NCBI GenBank assembly: GCA_963819475.1 | Contig: CAWFWE010000002.1 | Location: 186,001 to 250,000, forward strand | Source: DASUAS01 sp963819475 | GTDB taxonomy: Bacteria > Actinomycetota > Acidimicrobiia > IMCC26256 > DASPTH01 | Length of the DNA: 64,000 bases | Reading direction: 5' to 3' | Shown: piece by piece, positions 18,128-27,305 of the stretch | Layout of the letters: each line of letters begins with the position of its first letter | How positions within the stretch are numbered: position 1 is the first letter of the stretch | Translations under genes and position numbers: made by a program | The notes under the pieces: generated by a model | The model's input: the letters and a program-made list of their open reading frames with translations, nothing else | The model's database searches: none | Told to the model about the DNA's origin: nothing

Positions 18128-19843
18128 ATGCTCGATCTCCTGGTACGCGGCGGCCGGCTGGTCGACGGCACCGGCGCACCCGCGCGTACGGCCGACGTCG
18201 GGGTTCGCGGCGGGCGCGTGGTCGCTACCGGCAGGGTCGACGAATCCGCGGCGCGCACCATCGACGCCGACGGCCTGGTCGTGAGTCCCGGCTTCGTCGA
18301 CCTGCACACCCACTACGACGTTCAGGCGCTGTGGGACCCGGCGGTCACCCCGTCGCCGTTGCACGGCGTCACCACGGTGATCGGCGGCAACTGCGGGTTC
18401 TCGATCGCGCCGCTCGGGCCCGAGCACGTCGAATACGTCAAGCGCATGATGGCGCGGGTCGAGGGGATGGCGCTCGACGCGCTCGAGGCGGGGCCGGCGT
18501 GGGACTGGCGCTCCTTCGGCGAGTGGCTCGACCGGCTCGACGGCCGGCTGGCCGTGAACGCCGGCTTCCTCGCGGGGCACTCCACCATGCGGCGGGTCGT
18601 GATGGGCGACGACGCCACGACCGCCACCGCCACCCCGGACCAGATCGCGGAGATGGTGCGGCTGCTCCACGAGTCGCTCGACGCCGGTGCGCTCGGCTTC
18701 TCGTCGTCGCTGGGCGAGGCGCACACCGATGGCGACGGCCGGCCGGTGCCGTCACGCGCCGCCGGGTTCGAGGAGTTCCTCGCCCTCGCCGACGCAGTGC
18801 GCGAGCACGCGGGTACGACGCTCGAGTTCATCGCCGCGATGGGCGAGATCCCGTCGGACCGGGCCGAGCTGATGGCCGACATGTCGCTGGCGGCGGACCG
18901 CCCGCTCAACTGGAACCTCCTCGGCAGCCTCTCGCCCACCGAGGTCTACGAGCAGCAGCTCACGTCGTGCGACCTCGCCGCGACGAAGGGCGCCACGGTC
19001 GTCGCGCTCGCGCTCCCCGACCTCCTGCGCATGCGCAGCGGTGGCATCCTCCGCTCGCTCCCGGGCTGGGGCGAGGTCCTCGCGCTCCCCGACGAGGAAC
19101 GTCGGCGCGCGTTGCACGATCCCGCGGTGCGCGATCGGTTGCGGGCCGGGTTCGACACCGCGGGTGAACGCGGGTTGAGCGGAGTGATGCAGTGGGAGCT
19201 CGTCGAGCTGCCCGACGGCCGGAGCGTCGCCGACGTCGCCGCCGAGCGCGGCACCGATCCCGTCACCGTGCTGCTCGACGTCGTGCTGCCCGGAGGTCTG
19301 CCGCTCACGACCGTGTTCCCCTCGCTCGTCCCGTCGCTCGGCGTGTCGGACGAGAGCTGGCGGGTCCGGGGTGAGGTGTGGCGCGACGACCGGGTCGTGC
19401 TCGGTGGCTCCGACGCCGGCGCGCACGTCGACGTCATGTGCCATGCCAACTACACGACCGTGGTGCTGGGCGACCTCGTGCGGACCCGCGGCCTGTTCAC
19501 CCTGGAGGACGCCGTCCGCCGCCTCACCGACGTGCCCGCCCGACTGCTCGGCCTCCGCGACCGCGGTCGCGTCGCCGAGGGCGCCCACGCCGACCTGGTG
19601 GTCTTCGACGCCGACCGCATCGGCAGCCTCCCGGCCGAGGAGCGCCACGACCTGCCCGGCGGGTCGGCCCGCCTCTACGCCGAGGCGGTCGGTATCGAGC
19701 AGGTGGTGGTCGGTGGCGGGACCATCGTGGAGCGGGGTGTGCTCACCGGCTCGTTGCCCGGTACGTTGCTCCGGTCCGGTGTCGACACCGACACCGTCAC
19801 GGTTCCTGGCAACCGATCAAGCAACCGATCAAGCAAGCGATGA
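18128..19843 (+). CDS. Amidohydrolase family protein (N-acyl-D-amino-acid deacylase-like)
   Basis: 571 residues, paralogue of the gene at 14897. Motifs: VSPGFVDLHTHYDVQALWDP, VTTVIGGNCGFSIAPLG, and GGSDAGAHVDVMCH with the conserved Asp. The C-terminal extension GNRSSNRSSKR is encoded by a 12-bp tandem repeat. It follows the amidohydrolase at 16691 by 9 bp and precedes an SDR. Likely deacylates an N-acyl or cyclic amide compound; the natural substrate is unknown. Confidence 0.9.
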   Translation: MLDLLVRGGRLVDGTGAPARTADVGVRGGRVVATGRVDESAARTIDADGLVVSPGFVDLHTHYDVQALWDPAVTPSPLHGVTTVIGGNCGFSIAPLGPEHVEYVKRMMARVEGMALDALEAGPAWDWRSFGEWLDRLDGRLAVNAGFLAGHSTMRRVVMGDDATTATATPDQIAEMVRLLHESLDAGALGFSSSLGEAHTDGDGRPVPSRAAGFEEFLALADAVREHAGTTLEFIAAMGEIPSDRAELMADMSLAADRPLNWNLLGSLSPTEVYEQQLTSCDLAATKGATVVALALPDLLRMRSGGILRSLPGWGEVLALPDEERRRALHDPAVRDRLRAGFDTAGERGLSGVMQWELVELPDGRSVADVAAERGTDPVTVLLDVVLPGGLPLTTVFPSLVPSLGVSDESWRVRGEVWRDDRVVLGGSDAGAHVDVMCHANYTTVVLGDLVRTRGLFTLEDAVRRLTDVPARLLGLRDRGRVAEGAHADLVVFDADRIGSLPAEERHDLPGGSARLYAEAVGIEQVVVGGGTIVERGVLTGSLPGTLLRSGVDTDTVTVPGNRSSNRSSKR

Positions 19844-19857
19844 GGCAACGAATGAGG
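19810..19857 (+). repeat. Four tandem 12-bp units across a stop codon
   Basis: Units at 19810, 19822, 19834 and 19846: CAACCGATCAAG twice exactly, then CAAGCGATGAGG and CAACGAATGAGG. The array encodes the last residues of the D-aminoacylase-like protein, contains its TGA at 19841-19843, and ends ten bases before the GTG of the next SDR gene. Confidence 0.8.
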
Positions 19858-19867
19858 GGGAAGCGCA

Positions 19868-20752
19868 GTGTCTGACGCTCGAGGAGTCGCGTTCGTCACC
19901 GGGGCGAGTCGGGGCATCGGCAAGGCCATCGCGGTGCACCTCGCCCGGGCCGGGTACGACATCGCCCTGGCCGCCCGCACCGTCCACGAGGGCGAGGCGC
20001 GGGAGCACTCGTCGACGGTCAAACGCTCGGACACCACACCGTTGCCGGGCTCGCTCGACGAGACCGCCGCGCTGGTCGTGGCCGAGGGTCGCCAGGCGAT
20101 GCCGGTGTTCCTCGACATCACCGACCGCACCACGCTCGGTTCGTCCGTCACCACCGTGATGGAGCGATGGGGTCGGATCGACGTGCTCGTCAACAACGCG
20201 CGCTACATCGGGCCCGGCCACATGGACCGCCTGCTCGAGACGCCGGTCGAGCTGCTCGACAAGCACCTCGAGGGCAACGTCATGGCTCCGATCATCCTCA
20301 CGAAGCTGGTGCTGCCGCAGATGATCGAGCGCAAGAGCGGCATCATCATGACGATCACCTCCGGCGCGGGACGGGGTGACCCGCCCGCCGCCGCCGGAGA
20401 GGGTGGCTGGGGGCTGGGCTACGGCATGTCGAAGGGCGCAGTCCACCGGCTCGTCGGCATCGTGAAGCTCGAGCACGAGCGCGACGGCATCCTGGCCTAC
20501 AACCTCCACCCCGGCTTCGTCACCACCGAGCGCATGATCCAGGACATGGGCGCGTTCGGCTTCGATGCCGACGCCGGCGCACCGGCCGACGTCATCGGCG
20601 CGGCGGCCGCGTGGCTCTGCACCGCGCCCGAAGCGCGCGAGAAGAACGGGGAGTGGATCGAGGGCCAGGAACTGACCGCCGAGCTGGGGCTCCTGCCGGG
20701 ATGGGACGCACCGTCACCGGTGAGCGTGCCGGCCGGCGACGGGGCCGACTGA
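19868..20752 (+). CDS. SDR family oxidoreductase
   Basis: 294 residues from GTG 19868 (GAGGGGGAAGCGCA ribosome region). TGASRGIG at 11-18, NNAR at 109-112, Ser165, Tyr185 and Lys189. It is longer than a minimal SDR because of a hydrophilic insert after strand 2 (residues 40-65) and another before the catalytic Tyr. The C-terminal ATGs and PVSVPAGDGAD tail are unremarkable. It lies just after the amidohydrolase pair and may process their product; substrate unknown. Confidence 0.88.
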   Translation: MSDARGVAFVTGASRGIGKAIAVHLARAGYDIALAARTVHEGEAREHSSTVKRSDTTPLPGSLDETAALVVAEGRQAMPVFLDITDRTTLGSSVTTVMERWGRIDVLVNNARYIGPGHMDRLLETPVELLDKHLEGNVMAPIILTKLVLPQMIERKSGIIMTITSGAGRGDPPAAAGEGGWGLGYGMSKGAVHRLVGIVKLEHERDGILAYNLHPGFVTTERMIQDMGAFGFDADAGAPADVIGAAAAWLCTAPEAREKNGEWIEGQELTAELGLLPGWDAPSPVSVPAGDGAD

Positions 20753-20835
20753 GGCCGAACTCAGCCCCTCCGGGCGAGCGTACGTCGAGAGATTGGGTCT
20801 TGCCGGCGTGCCCGAGTTGTCGTACCGTCGAACAT

Positions 20836-22006
20836 GTGTTCGCCTCCGACGCCTCTGACCCGATGGACCAGGTCCGCGAGGGCGTGGCGCGCCTCGCGGC
20901 GGAGGACCGCTCGTCGTGGTCGGCCGCCACCCGAACCGACCGACTGATCGAGCTGCGTGCCCTGCAGGAGCGGATCGACAAGGAGGTGCTCCGGTCCGTC
21001 GCCGACTGCGACGCCATCGACGCGTGGCAGGAGGCGGCGCTCGGCGGCGTTTCGTGGCTGGCATCGAAGACGGGGCTGGCGCGCAACGCCGCCTCCGGAG
21101 TGTTGCGGACGGCACGGTTCCTGACGCGCCACGGGCAGACTGCGAAGGCGCTCGATGCGGGCGACGTCACGGTGCCGCACGTGGAGCTGCTGGCGCGCGC
21201 CGCGCATCGGCGCGACGAGCTCTACTCGGAGTACGAGACGACCCTGCTCGATGCCGCGGCCACCATCGAGGTGCAGGACTTCCCGCAAGTCACGCGGCGT
21301 TGGGCGTTGCTCGCCGACGACGTCATCGCTCGAACGCGACGCGGGATTCGCCTTCGAGCGGCGCGGCCTCACCCTGTCACCGACCGTCGGGGGCAGCGTC
21401 GTGAGTGGGTTCCTCGATCCGGAGGCGGCGGCCACGGTTGCCGACGCGCTCGCCGAGCTCCAACCGCCCGATGGGTCCGCCGACGCTCGAACGCTGGCCC
21501 AGCGGAACGCCGACGGTCTCGTGCTCATGAGCCAGCGGTCGCTCGGCGGTGTCCTCCCCGACTGGCGCCCGATCGCCGGCGTCGACGCCGTCGTGGGCTA
21601 CGACACCCTCGCCGGTCGTCCGGTCGCCGACCTCGACGCGCTGCGGTGCGACATCGAGGGCTTCGGTCCGATCGCGCGCATCACCGCCGAACGCCTCGCC
21701 TGCGACTGTGCGCTCGGCCGCATCGTCGTCAAGGGCAGGAGCGAGATCCTCGACCTCGGCCGGCGCACCCGCACGATCCCTCGCCGGTTGCGGCGGGCGA
21801 TCCGCGTGCGCGACCAGCACTGCCAGTTCCCCGGCTGCCGCGCGCCGGCCGCCTGGTGCGACGTGCACCATCTCGTGCATTGGTTGCACGGGGGCGAGAC
21901 CAACCTCCAGAACTGCGCGCTGCTGTGCCGGCGACATCATGTGGCCTGCCATGAGGGCGGCTGGAAGCTGGCGCGCGGACCCGACGGCCTTACCCTCGCG
22001 GCGTGA
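20836..22006 (+). CDS. DUF222 / HNH endonuclease-domain protein (frameshifted)
   Basis: An actinobacterial 13E12-type protein. The DUF222 part (WSAATRTDRLIELRALQERIDKEVL, then GVSWLASKTGLARNAASGVLRTARFL) is in one frame; the rest, including the HNH nuclease QHCQFPGCRAPAAWCDVHHLVHW...LLCRRHH, is in the +1 frame. The switch is at about 21325-21332. Start is GTG 20836 or ATG 20863. About 390 residues when joined. These proteins are abundant, repeated in genomes and sometimes linked to mobile introns or self-splicing elements; role unclear. Confidence 0.8.
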
Positions 22007-22533
22007 CCGAGGATCCGTTGCCCGCCGGCGAGCTGTCGTCGTGGCTCGCCGGCATGCAGGCCGCCCTGCGCGGCGAGGGAGAGTCCGACGTGCCGTGCGG
22101 CCGCTGCACCGCCTGCTGCCGGTCGGCCCAGTTCGTGCACATCGAACCCGACGAGACCGACACGCTCGCGCACGTCCCCGCGGCGCTGCGCGTTCCCGCC
22201 CCGGGGCGTCCGCATGGTCACGTGGTGATCGGGTACGACGAGCACGGGCGCTGCCCCATGCTCGGAGAGCACGGCTGCACGATCTACGAGCACCGGCCGC
22301 GCACCTGCCGCACCTACGACTGCCGGGTGTTCGCCGCCACCGGGATCGCACCCGATCCGACCCAGCCCGCGGTCGCCGAGCGCGTGCGGCGCTGGCGGTT
22401 CGTCGTCGACACCCCCGAGGCGCTTCGCCTGCGGGAGGAGCTGGAACTGGCCGGTGCCGACCTCGCCGACCTGCCGCCCACCCATCGCGCGGTGGCGGCG
22501 GTCGCGGCCGTGGGTCGCTCAGGGAGTGGGTGA
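22003..22533 (+). CDS. YkgJ-family cysteine cluster protein
   Basis: 176 residues starting at GTG 22003, overlapping the previous stop by GTGA. The zinc/iron chelating pattern PCGRCTACCR, later CPMLGEHGCTIYEHRPRTCRTYDC, matches the YkgJ/CxxCxxCC family (PF03692). Metal-binding is likely; physiological role unknown. The last bases overlap the ferritin-like gene on the other strand by 15 bp. Confidence 0.82.
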   Translation: MTEDPLPAGELSSWLAGMQAALRGEGESDVPCGRCTACCRSAQFVHIEPDETDTLAHVPAALRVPAPGRPHGHVVIGYDEHGRCPMLGEHGCTIYEHRPRTCRTYDCRVFAATGIAPDPTQPAVAERVRRWRFVVDTPEALRLREELELAGADLADLPPTHRAVAAVAAVGRSGSG

Positions 22534-23001
22534 AGCGAGCAGCGACATCACCTGCGTGACCCGCTCACCATGGAGGGTCTCCTCGCGGCCGTTGAGCCGC
22601 AGCAACCGCGCCACCTCGGGATCGGGCTCGGCGTCGGCCCACTTCTGGTAGCCGGTGTCGCCCGCCTGCTCCCCCGTCACGATCGCCGGCAACATCGCGG
22701 GGTCGATGGGGTCCGGGAGCTCGATCGGGTACCGCTGCTGCTGCTCGGCCGTCGGCTCGAAATCGTGCCCGAGCTTGATCGCGATGGCGCGACTCACCCG
22801 GCGCGCGTGGCCCAGCTCCTCACGGCCGTTGCGACGCAGGAGCTCGGCGGCGCGCTCGTCGCCGATGCGGTCGGCGAGGAGGTTGTAGAAGTCCTCGCCG
22901 CTGCACTCGAGCGTGTACAGCAGCTCGAGTGCCGGGACGTCGAGCTGCTCGAGCCCGGCGAGGTGCTCTGAGGCGGAGAGGAAGTCGTGTGCGTCGGCCA
23001 T
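22519..23001 (-). CDS. Ferritin-like / rubrerythrin-type di-iron protein
   Basis: 160 residues forming a four-helix bundle with two ExxH carboxylate-histidine motifs, ECSGEDFYNLLADRIGD...GREELGHARRV and LNGREETLHGERV, about 80 residues apart. This matches the di-iron site of ferritin-like domains. There is no rubredoxin-like Cys centre. ATG 23001 chosen; the upstream frame extension is basic and low complexity. Possible role in iron or peroxide handling. Confidence 0.75.
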   Translation of the reverse strand: MADAHDFLSASEHLAGLEQLDVPALELLYTLECSGEDFYNLLADRIGDERAAELLRRNGREELGHARRVSRAIAIKLGHDFEPTAEQQQRYPIELPDPIDPAMLPAIVTGEQAGDTGYQKWADAEPDPEVARLLRLNGREETLHGERVTQVMSLLASPTP

Positions 23002-23125
23002 GCCGGCAGCGTACGCCAGTCGGGCCCGTACGGCGTCCCTCGCCGGTTCGGGCGCCGGCGGCATGGATACTCTTCGGCCTACCGCGCCTTCTGGTGGACA
23101 CACGCGCTCGCGCGCCGGAGGAACC

Positions 23126-23908
23126 ATGCCCATCCACTACGGCCTCGACGACCACGTCGTCACCATCACCATCGACCGCCCGGCGCGCCGCAACGCACTC
23201 GACCTCGAGCACTTCGACGCGCTGGCGGCCGCGTGGAAGCGGTTCCGCGACGACCCCGACGCGTGGGTGGCGATCGTCACCGGGACGGACGACGCGTTCT
23301 GCGCCGGTGGCGACCTGCGTGACTACATCCCGCTGCTCACCGCCGCGGGGCCCGAGGACCGGGAGCGCTTCCGTTCGGGCACCGAGGCGGTGCTGCGCGA
23401 CCTCGACATCTACAAGCCGATCGTCGCGGCGGTGAACGGGCCGTGCGTCGCGGGCGGCATGGAGCTGCTGAACGGCACCGACATCCGCGTTGCGTGCCCG
23501 GAGGCGGTGTTCGGGATGCTGGAGCCCCGGCAGGGCATCTTCGCCAGTGGCGGCACCACCGCCCGTCTCCCGCGCCAGCTCGCGTGGCCCGCGGCCATGG
23601 AGTTCCTGCTCACCGCCGAGCCGATCCCCGCCACGCGCGCGCTGGAGCTCGGGTTGCTCAACGAGATCGTGCCCCGGCACCAGCTCGTCGACCGCGCCCG
23701 CGACTGGGCGGCGCGCATCACCGCGAACGCGCCGCTCGCCATCGCGGCGACGAAGGAGAGCGCGCTCCGCGGCTTCGCGGTCGGGACCATCGAGGAGGCG
23801 TACCGCATCGAGGCGCGCCTCAGTCGGAAGGTGCTGGACAGCAACGACGCGCGCGAAGGGCCGCGTGCGTTCGTCGAGAAGCGGCCGCCGCGTTGGAGCG
23901 GGACCTAG
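23126..23908 (+). CDS. Enoyl-CoA hydratase/isomerase family protein
   Basis: A 260-residue crotonase-fold protein preceded by GGAGG. RPARRNALD, the oxyanion-hole segment DDAFCAGGDLRDY, and GPCVAGGMELLNGTDIRVACPEAVFGMLEPRQGI are typical. The position that usually carries the catalytic Glu pair reads GGMELL...EPRQGIFASGG, so hydratase activity is plausible. Acts in beta-oxidation-type pathways on acyl-CoA. It converges on the deazaflavin-type gene with 4-bp overlap. Confidence 0.9.
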   Translation: MPIHYGLDDHVVTITIDRPARRNALDLEHFDALAAAWKRFRDDPDAWVAIVTGTDDAFCAGGDLRDYIPLLTAAGPEDRERFRSGTEAVLRDLDIYKPIVAAVNGPCVAGGMELLNGTDIRVACPEAVFGMLEPRQGIFASGGTTARLPRQLAWPAAMEFLLTAEPIPATRALELGLLNEIVPRHQLVDRARDWAARITANAPLAIAATKESALRGFAVGTIEEAYRIEARLSRKVLDSNDAREGPRAFVEKRPPRWSGT

Positions 23909-24330
23909 GTCGCGCGCGACAGCACGACGAGTGCGATCGGGCGCGTGGTCTTCGCCTGGTACGCGTCGTAGCGGTTGCCGTTGACGCGGTTCACCAGTTG
24001 CCAGAGCCGGGCGTGGTCGGGATTGGCGGCGTCGACGATGCGCGCGGTCGCCGGGTAGCGCTCGCGGCCGACGTGCACCTCGACCGACGGATCGGCGCGC
24101 ACGTTGTACAGCCACCCCGGCGCGCGGTCGGCGCCGCCGTTCGACGCCACCACGACCCGGTCGTCGCCGTCGTCGGCGTAGACCAGCACCGACTCGCGCC
24201 GCTGCCCCGAGTTGCGCCCGGTGCTCACCAGCACCAGGCACGGGATCCACGCGAAGCGACGGCCCAGCCGGCCCCAGTGGCGGTAGACCCACGCGTGCAA
24301 CTGGCCGAAGCGGTGGAAGAACGCGGTCAC
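23905..24330 (-). CDS. Nitroreductase/deazaflavin-dependent oxidoreductase (Ddn/DUF385)
   Basis: 141 residues of the split-barrel Ddn-type family (PF04075) that binds F420: LVLVSTGRNSGQRRESVLVYADDGDDRVVVASNGGADRAPGWLYNVRADPSVEV is the family core, followed by ARIVDAANPDHARLWQLV. Start GTG 24330 overlaps the stop of the molybdopterin gene by GTGA, so the two are translationally coupled. Many family members reduce enones or nitro compounds. Confidence 0.85.
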   Translation of the reverse strand: MTAFFHRFGQLHAWVYRHWGRLGRRFAWIPCLVLVSTGRNSGQRRESVLVYADDGDDRVVVASNGGADRAPGWLYNVRADPSVEVHVGRERYPATARIVDAANPDHARLWQLVNRVNGNRYDAYQAKTTRPIALVVLSRAT

Positions 24331-26321
24331 GTGGGCTCGATGGTCACGGGCACTCCCGAGGCGTGCGGCATGGTGGTCAACGGGTCGATACCCTCCCGCG
24401 CGCTCAGGAGCACACCCGGCGACTCGTCCCGCCGGCCGTGCACCAGGGAGGCCACGCCGCGCCGGACGCGTGCGTCCGTCACGACCACCACGTCGAGCGC
24501 ACCGTGCGCGGTGGTGACCGTGGCCGAGCCGCCGTCCCCCACCCCGGCCGCGTTCGCGTCGTCGGGATGGAGCCGCAGCTCGGTGGGGCGGTCGTCGGGG
24601 CCGTACCGCACCGAGTTGCTCCACGCCATCTCGCGCCGCGGGGTGAGCAGCATCCCGACGGCCGGCCCGCGGTGGGCGGCCAGCCGGTCGAGCAAGACCG
24701 CCGGAGCCAGGCGCCACCGGCCGTCCGGCAGCATCGTCTCGTGCGCCCAGCCGTGCTCCACCGCGAGGTCGAACCCGCGGGGTCCGACGTCGAACACCGC
24801 GTCGGCGTCGAGCGGTGATCGGTCGACGATGGCGCGCAGGTAGCTCTCGTCGTCGAGCGCGTCGGGATCCGCGCCGCCGAGGAGGTCGACGCCGGCCCGC
24901 ACCGCCAACGACGACAGGATCCACCACGCCGGCTTCCTCGCCGCCGATGCGGGCACCACCGCGCGGGTCGACTGCATCGCCGAGCGCACGGAGAGGTGGG
25001 AGTACATCGAGACGTCGGCCCGTTCGAGCTGGCCGGTGGCCGGCAGCACGTGGGTGGCGAGCTCGCTGACCTCGTTCTCCATGACGTCGACGACGACGAG
25101 CGCGTCGAGCCGACGCAACGCCGCCCGCATGCGATCGGGTTCGGGCGCCGCCGCGATCGGGTGACCGCCGGTCACCACCAGCACGCGCACGTGGCCTGCT
25201 TCGATCTCGTCGGCGAGCGCGACCACCGGCACCTGCTGCGCCACGCGGGGCAGCTCGGGCCGGCTGGCGGGGCCCGGGGGCGACGGCCGCGGCGTCGGCC
25301 GCGGTGGCCGCAGGTGGCTCAGGGCACCACGCGGGATGCGCATGCCGCCGGGCCGGTCGAGCGAGCCGGTGAGGATGAGGAGGACCCACCGCAGCCACTC
25401 CACGAGGACGCCGTCGGTCCCCATCAGCGCGCCCGTGCCGCACGCCACCGCCAGCCGGCCGGGGAAGGCGCGGACGTCCTCCACCAGGGCCGTCACCACC
25501 TCGGGTGCCACACCGGCAGCGTCGGCCGCGCGCGCGACGGTGCAGGGCGCGAGCGCCTCCCGCAACGCGGCGACGTCGCCGGGCGTGCAGTACCGGGTGA
25601 GCTCGTCGGGGTCGGCGCCGTGATCGAGCAGCGCGCCCGCGATCGCGGCGAGCAGCAGCACGTCGCTGCCCGGACGTGCCGCGACGTGGTGGTCGGCGAG
25701 CGCCGCGCTCTCGGTGCGCCGCGGGTCGACGACCCAGATGCGCCCGCCGGTGCGCCGGAAGTCGCGCAGGTAATTGACCGGGTCGGGCAGCGTCGTCCCG
25801 TACCCGTGGGACACGACCGGGTTGGTCCCGACGAGCAGGAGCAGTCCGGGCGCGGTCGGATCCCAGAGCGGGTTCATCATCGCGTTGCCGGTCACCAGCT
25901 CGGCGGCCACCAGCACGGGCGCGTTGTCGACGGTGACCGCGGTGTAGAAGGAGGAGCTCCCCAGCGCGCCGAGGAAGGTCCCCGCCGCGATCTGGCCGGC
26001 GGCGTCGTAGGCCATGCCGGTGGCGAGGTACAGCGCGATCGCGTCGGCGCCGGACCCGGCGACGGTGTCGCGCAGCACCGCGGCGAGGTCGTCGAGCACC
26101 ACGTCCCACCCGACCTCCCGCCCCCGCAGGCGCGGCTGGTCGAGGCGCGCCTCGTGGTGGTGCCAGGCCGGCAGGCCGCGGCCCTTGGCGCAGGCGTAGC
26201 CCCGCGACACCGGGTGGCCGGCGTCGCCGCGCACCCGGAGGACCCGGTCGCCGTCGACCGTCACGCTGATCCCGCAGGCGGCGGCGCAGATCCGGCAGTA
26301 CGACAGGACCTCCCGCTCCAC
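24327..26321 (-). CDS. Molybdopterin-dependent oxidoreductase (DMSO-reductase family)
   Basis: 664 residues. A [4Fe-4S] site is formed by Cys9, Cys12, Cys16 and Cys44 (YCRICAAAC, GYACAKG). Then come the bis-MGD domains with LLLLVGTNPVVSHGYG, WVVDPRRTES, GDVLLLAAI and VLVVTGGHPIAA, and a C-terminal aspartate-decarboxylase-like barrel (ELRLHPDDANAAGVGDGGSATVTTAHG). Where formate dehydrogenases have Cys or Sec, it reads YTAVTVDNAP. It is a paralogue of the genes at 56166 and 61182 but shorter. GTG start; coupled to a Ddn-type protein. Confidence 0.88.
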   Translation of the reverse strand: MEREVLSYCRICAAACGISVTVDGDRVLRVRGDAGHPVSRGYACAKGRGLPAWHHHEARLDQPRLRGREVGWDVVLDDLAAVLRDTVAGSGADAIALYLATGMAYDAAGQIAAGTFLGALGSSSFYTAVTVDNAPVLVAAELVTGNAMMNPLWDPTAPGLLLLVGTNPVVSHGYGTTLPDPVNYLRDFRRTGGRIWVVDPRRTESAALADHHVAARPGSDVLLLAAIAGALLDHGADPDELTRYCTPGDVAALREALAPCTVARAADAAGVAPEVVTALVEDVRAFPGRLAVACGTGALMGTDGVLVEWLRWVLLILTGSLDRPGGMRIPRGALSHLRPPRPTPRPSPPGPASRPELPRVAQQVPVVALADEIEAGHVRVLVVTGGHPIAAAPEPDRMRAALRRLDALVVVDVMENEVSELATHVLPATGQLERADVSMYSHLSVRSAMQSTRAVVPASAARKPAWWILSSLAVRAGVDLLGGADPDALDDESYLRAIVDRSPLDADAVFDVGPRGFDLAVEHGWAHETMLPDGRWRLAPAVLLDRLAAHRGPAVGMLLTPRREMAWSNSVRYGPDDRPTELRLHPDDANAAGVGDGGSATVTTAHGALDVVVVTDARVRRGVASLVHGRRDESPGVLLSAREGIDPLTTMPHASGVPVTIEPT

Positions 26322-26405
26322 CGACCGACCCTAACCCTCCCGCAGTGGGGTCGCCCGCGCTCCCGAACCTACGATCCGGCCCGGTCAGGAAGACAGGAGC
26401 CCCCA

Positions 26406-27299
26406 ATGCCGCGCGCCCGAATCGGGAAGCTGTTCCACCTCACCCCGCTCGTCGACAGCCTCGGCGATGCCGAGTACTTCTTCAACCGGGTGTTCTCACC
26501 GCTGTGCATGATGCGGAACTGGTCCGACCACTGGTACCGGCACGCGGCGATCTACGTCATCGGGGAGACGTCGATCGAGCCGATGGAGTGCCTCCCGGGC
26601 CCCGGCGACGAGAGGACGAGCTGGTTCCGGTACGTCGACCGCTTCGGGCCGCGCGTCCACAACCTGGCGTTCTACGTCGACAACATCGAGGACCTGGCGC
26701 AGCGGCTCGAGGAGGCGGGGGTCCGCATCACCGACGGCGGCTCGGGCCAGGCGACGGTGTTCTGCCACCCGAAGGACACACCCGGCATGCTCGAGTTCCA
26801 CCCCGCCACCGGGGGCCTGTGGGAGCAGGTCGACCCGCGCTTTCGCCAGGAGTGGCCGGCGTTCCGTGACGCGTACTGGAGCAACCACCCGCTCGGCCTG
26901 CAGCGGATGTCGCACATCACCATCGTGGTGGACGACCTCCCGGCGGCGGAGAAGTTCTACGTCGACGTGCTCGACGCCGCGCCGCTCCCCGAACAGGCCG
27001 CCACCGTGGAGGGCGGCAGCGCCCGGCACCTCCTGGTCGGTGAGGACACGGTGGTGGAGCTGATGGATCCCGGTGACGGCGACAGCGTCGCCGCGGGCGA
27101 CCTGCAGCGGGTCGGCCCGTCGGTGACCGGCGTGACCTTCACCGTGCGCGACGTCGCGGCCGCCGCGGGGTGGCTCACCCTCCTCGAGGACTGCGTGGCG
27201 GAGCAGACCGACCACGAGCTCCGGCTCGACCTGGCGAAGACCTGGGGCTGCGAGTACCGCTTCACCGATCGCGTGCTGACGGGCGACCCGCGCGTCTGA
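26406..27299 (+). CDS. VOC (glyoxalase/dioxygenase fold) protein, two domains
   Basis: 297 residues with two vicinal-oxygen-chelate modules: residues about 8-130 (HLTPLVDSLGDAEYFFNRVFSPLC, ...HNLAFYVDNIEDLAQRLEEAGVRI) and about 165-285 (MSHITIVVDDLPAAEKFYVDVLDA). Possible metal ligands are His and Glu in HNLAFYV, GMLEFHP and MSHITIV. Substrate unknown; such two-domain proteins include extradiol dioxygenases and epimerases. Divergent from the molybdopterin gene. Confidence 0.8.
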   Translation: MPRARIGKLFHLTPLVDSLGDAEYFFNRVFSPLCMMRNWSDHWYRHAAIYVIGETSIEPMECLPGPGDERTSWFRYVDRFGPRVHNLAFYVDNIEDLAQRLEEAGVRITDGGSGQATVFCHPKDTPGMLEFHPATGGLWEQVDPRFRQEWPAFRDAYWSNHPLGLQRMSHITIVVDDLPAAEKFYVDVLDAAPLPEQAATVEGGSARHLLVGEDTVVELMDPGDGDSVAAGDLQRVGPSVTGVTFTVRDVAAAAGWLTLLEDCVAEQTDHELRLDLAKTWGCEYRFTDRVLTGDPRV

Positions 27300-27305
27300 C
27301 GCCGG

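Noticed and set aside
14897..18724. A 1275-codon minus-strand frame and a 963-codon plus-strand frame covering the same DNA.
   Set aside because: GC-rich codon bias opens antisense frames. Only 14897-16597 (minus) and 16691-18118 (plus) encode recognisable amidohydrolases; the rest is low-complexity Arg/Ala/Gly/Val.
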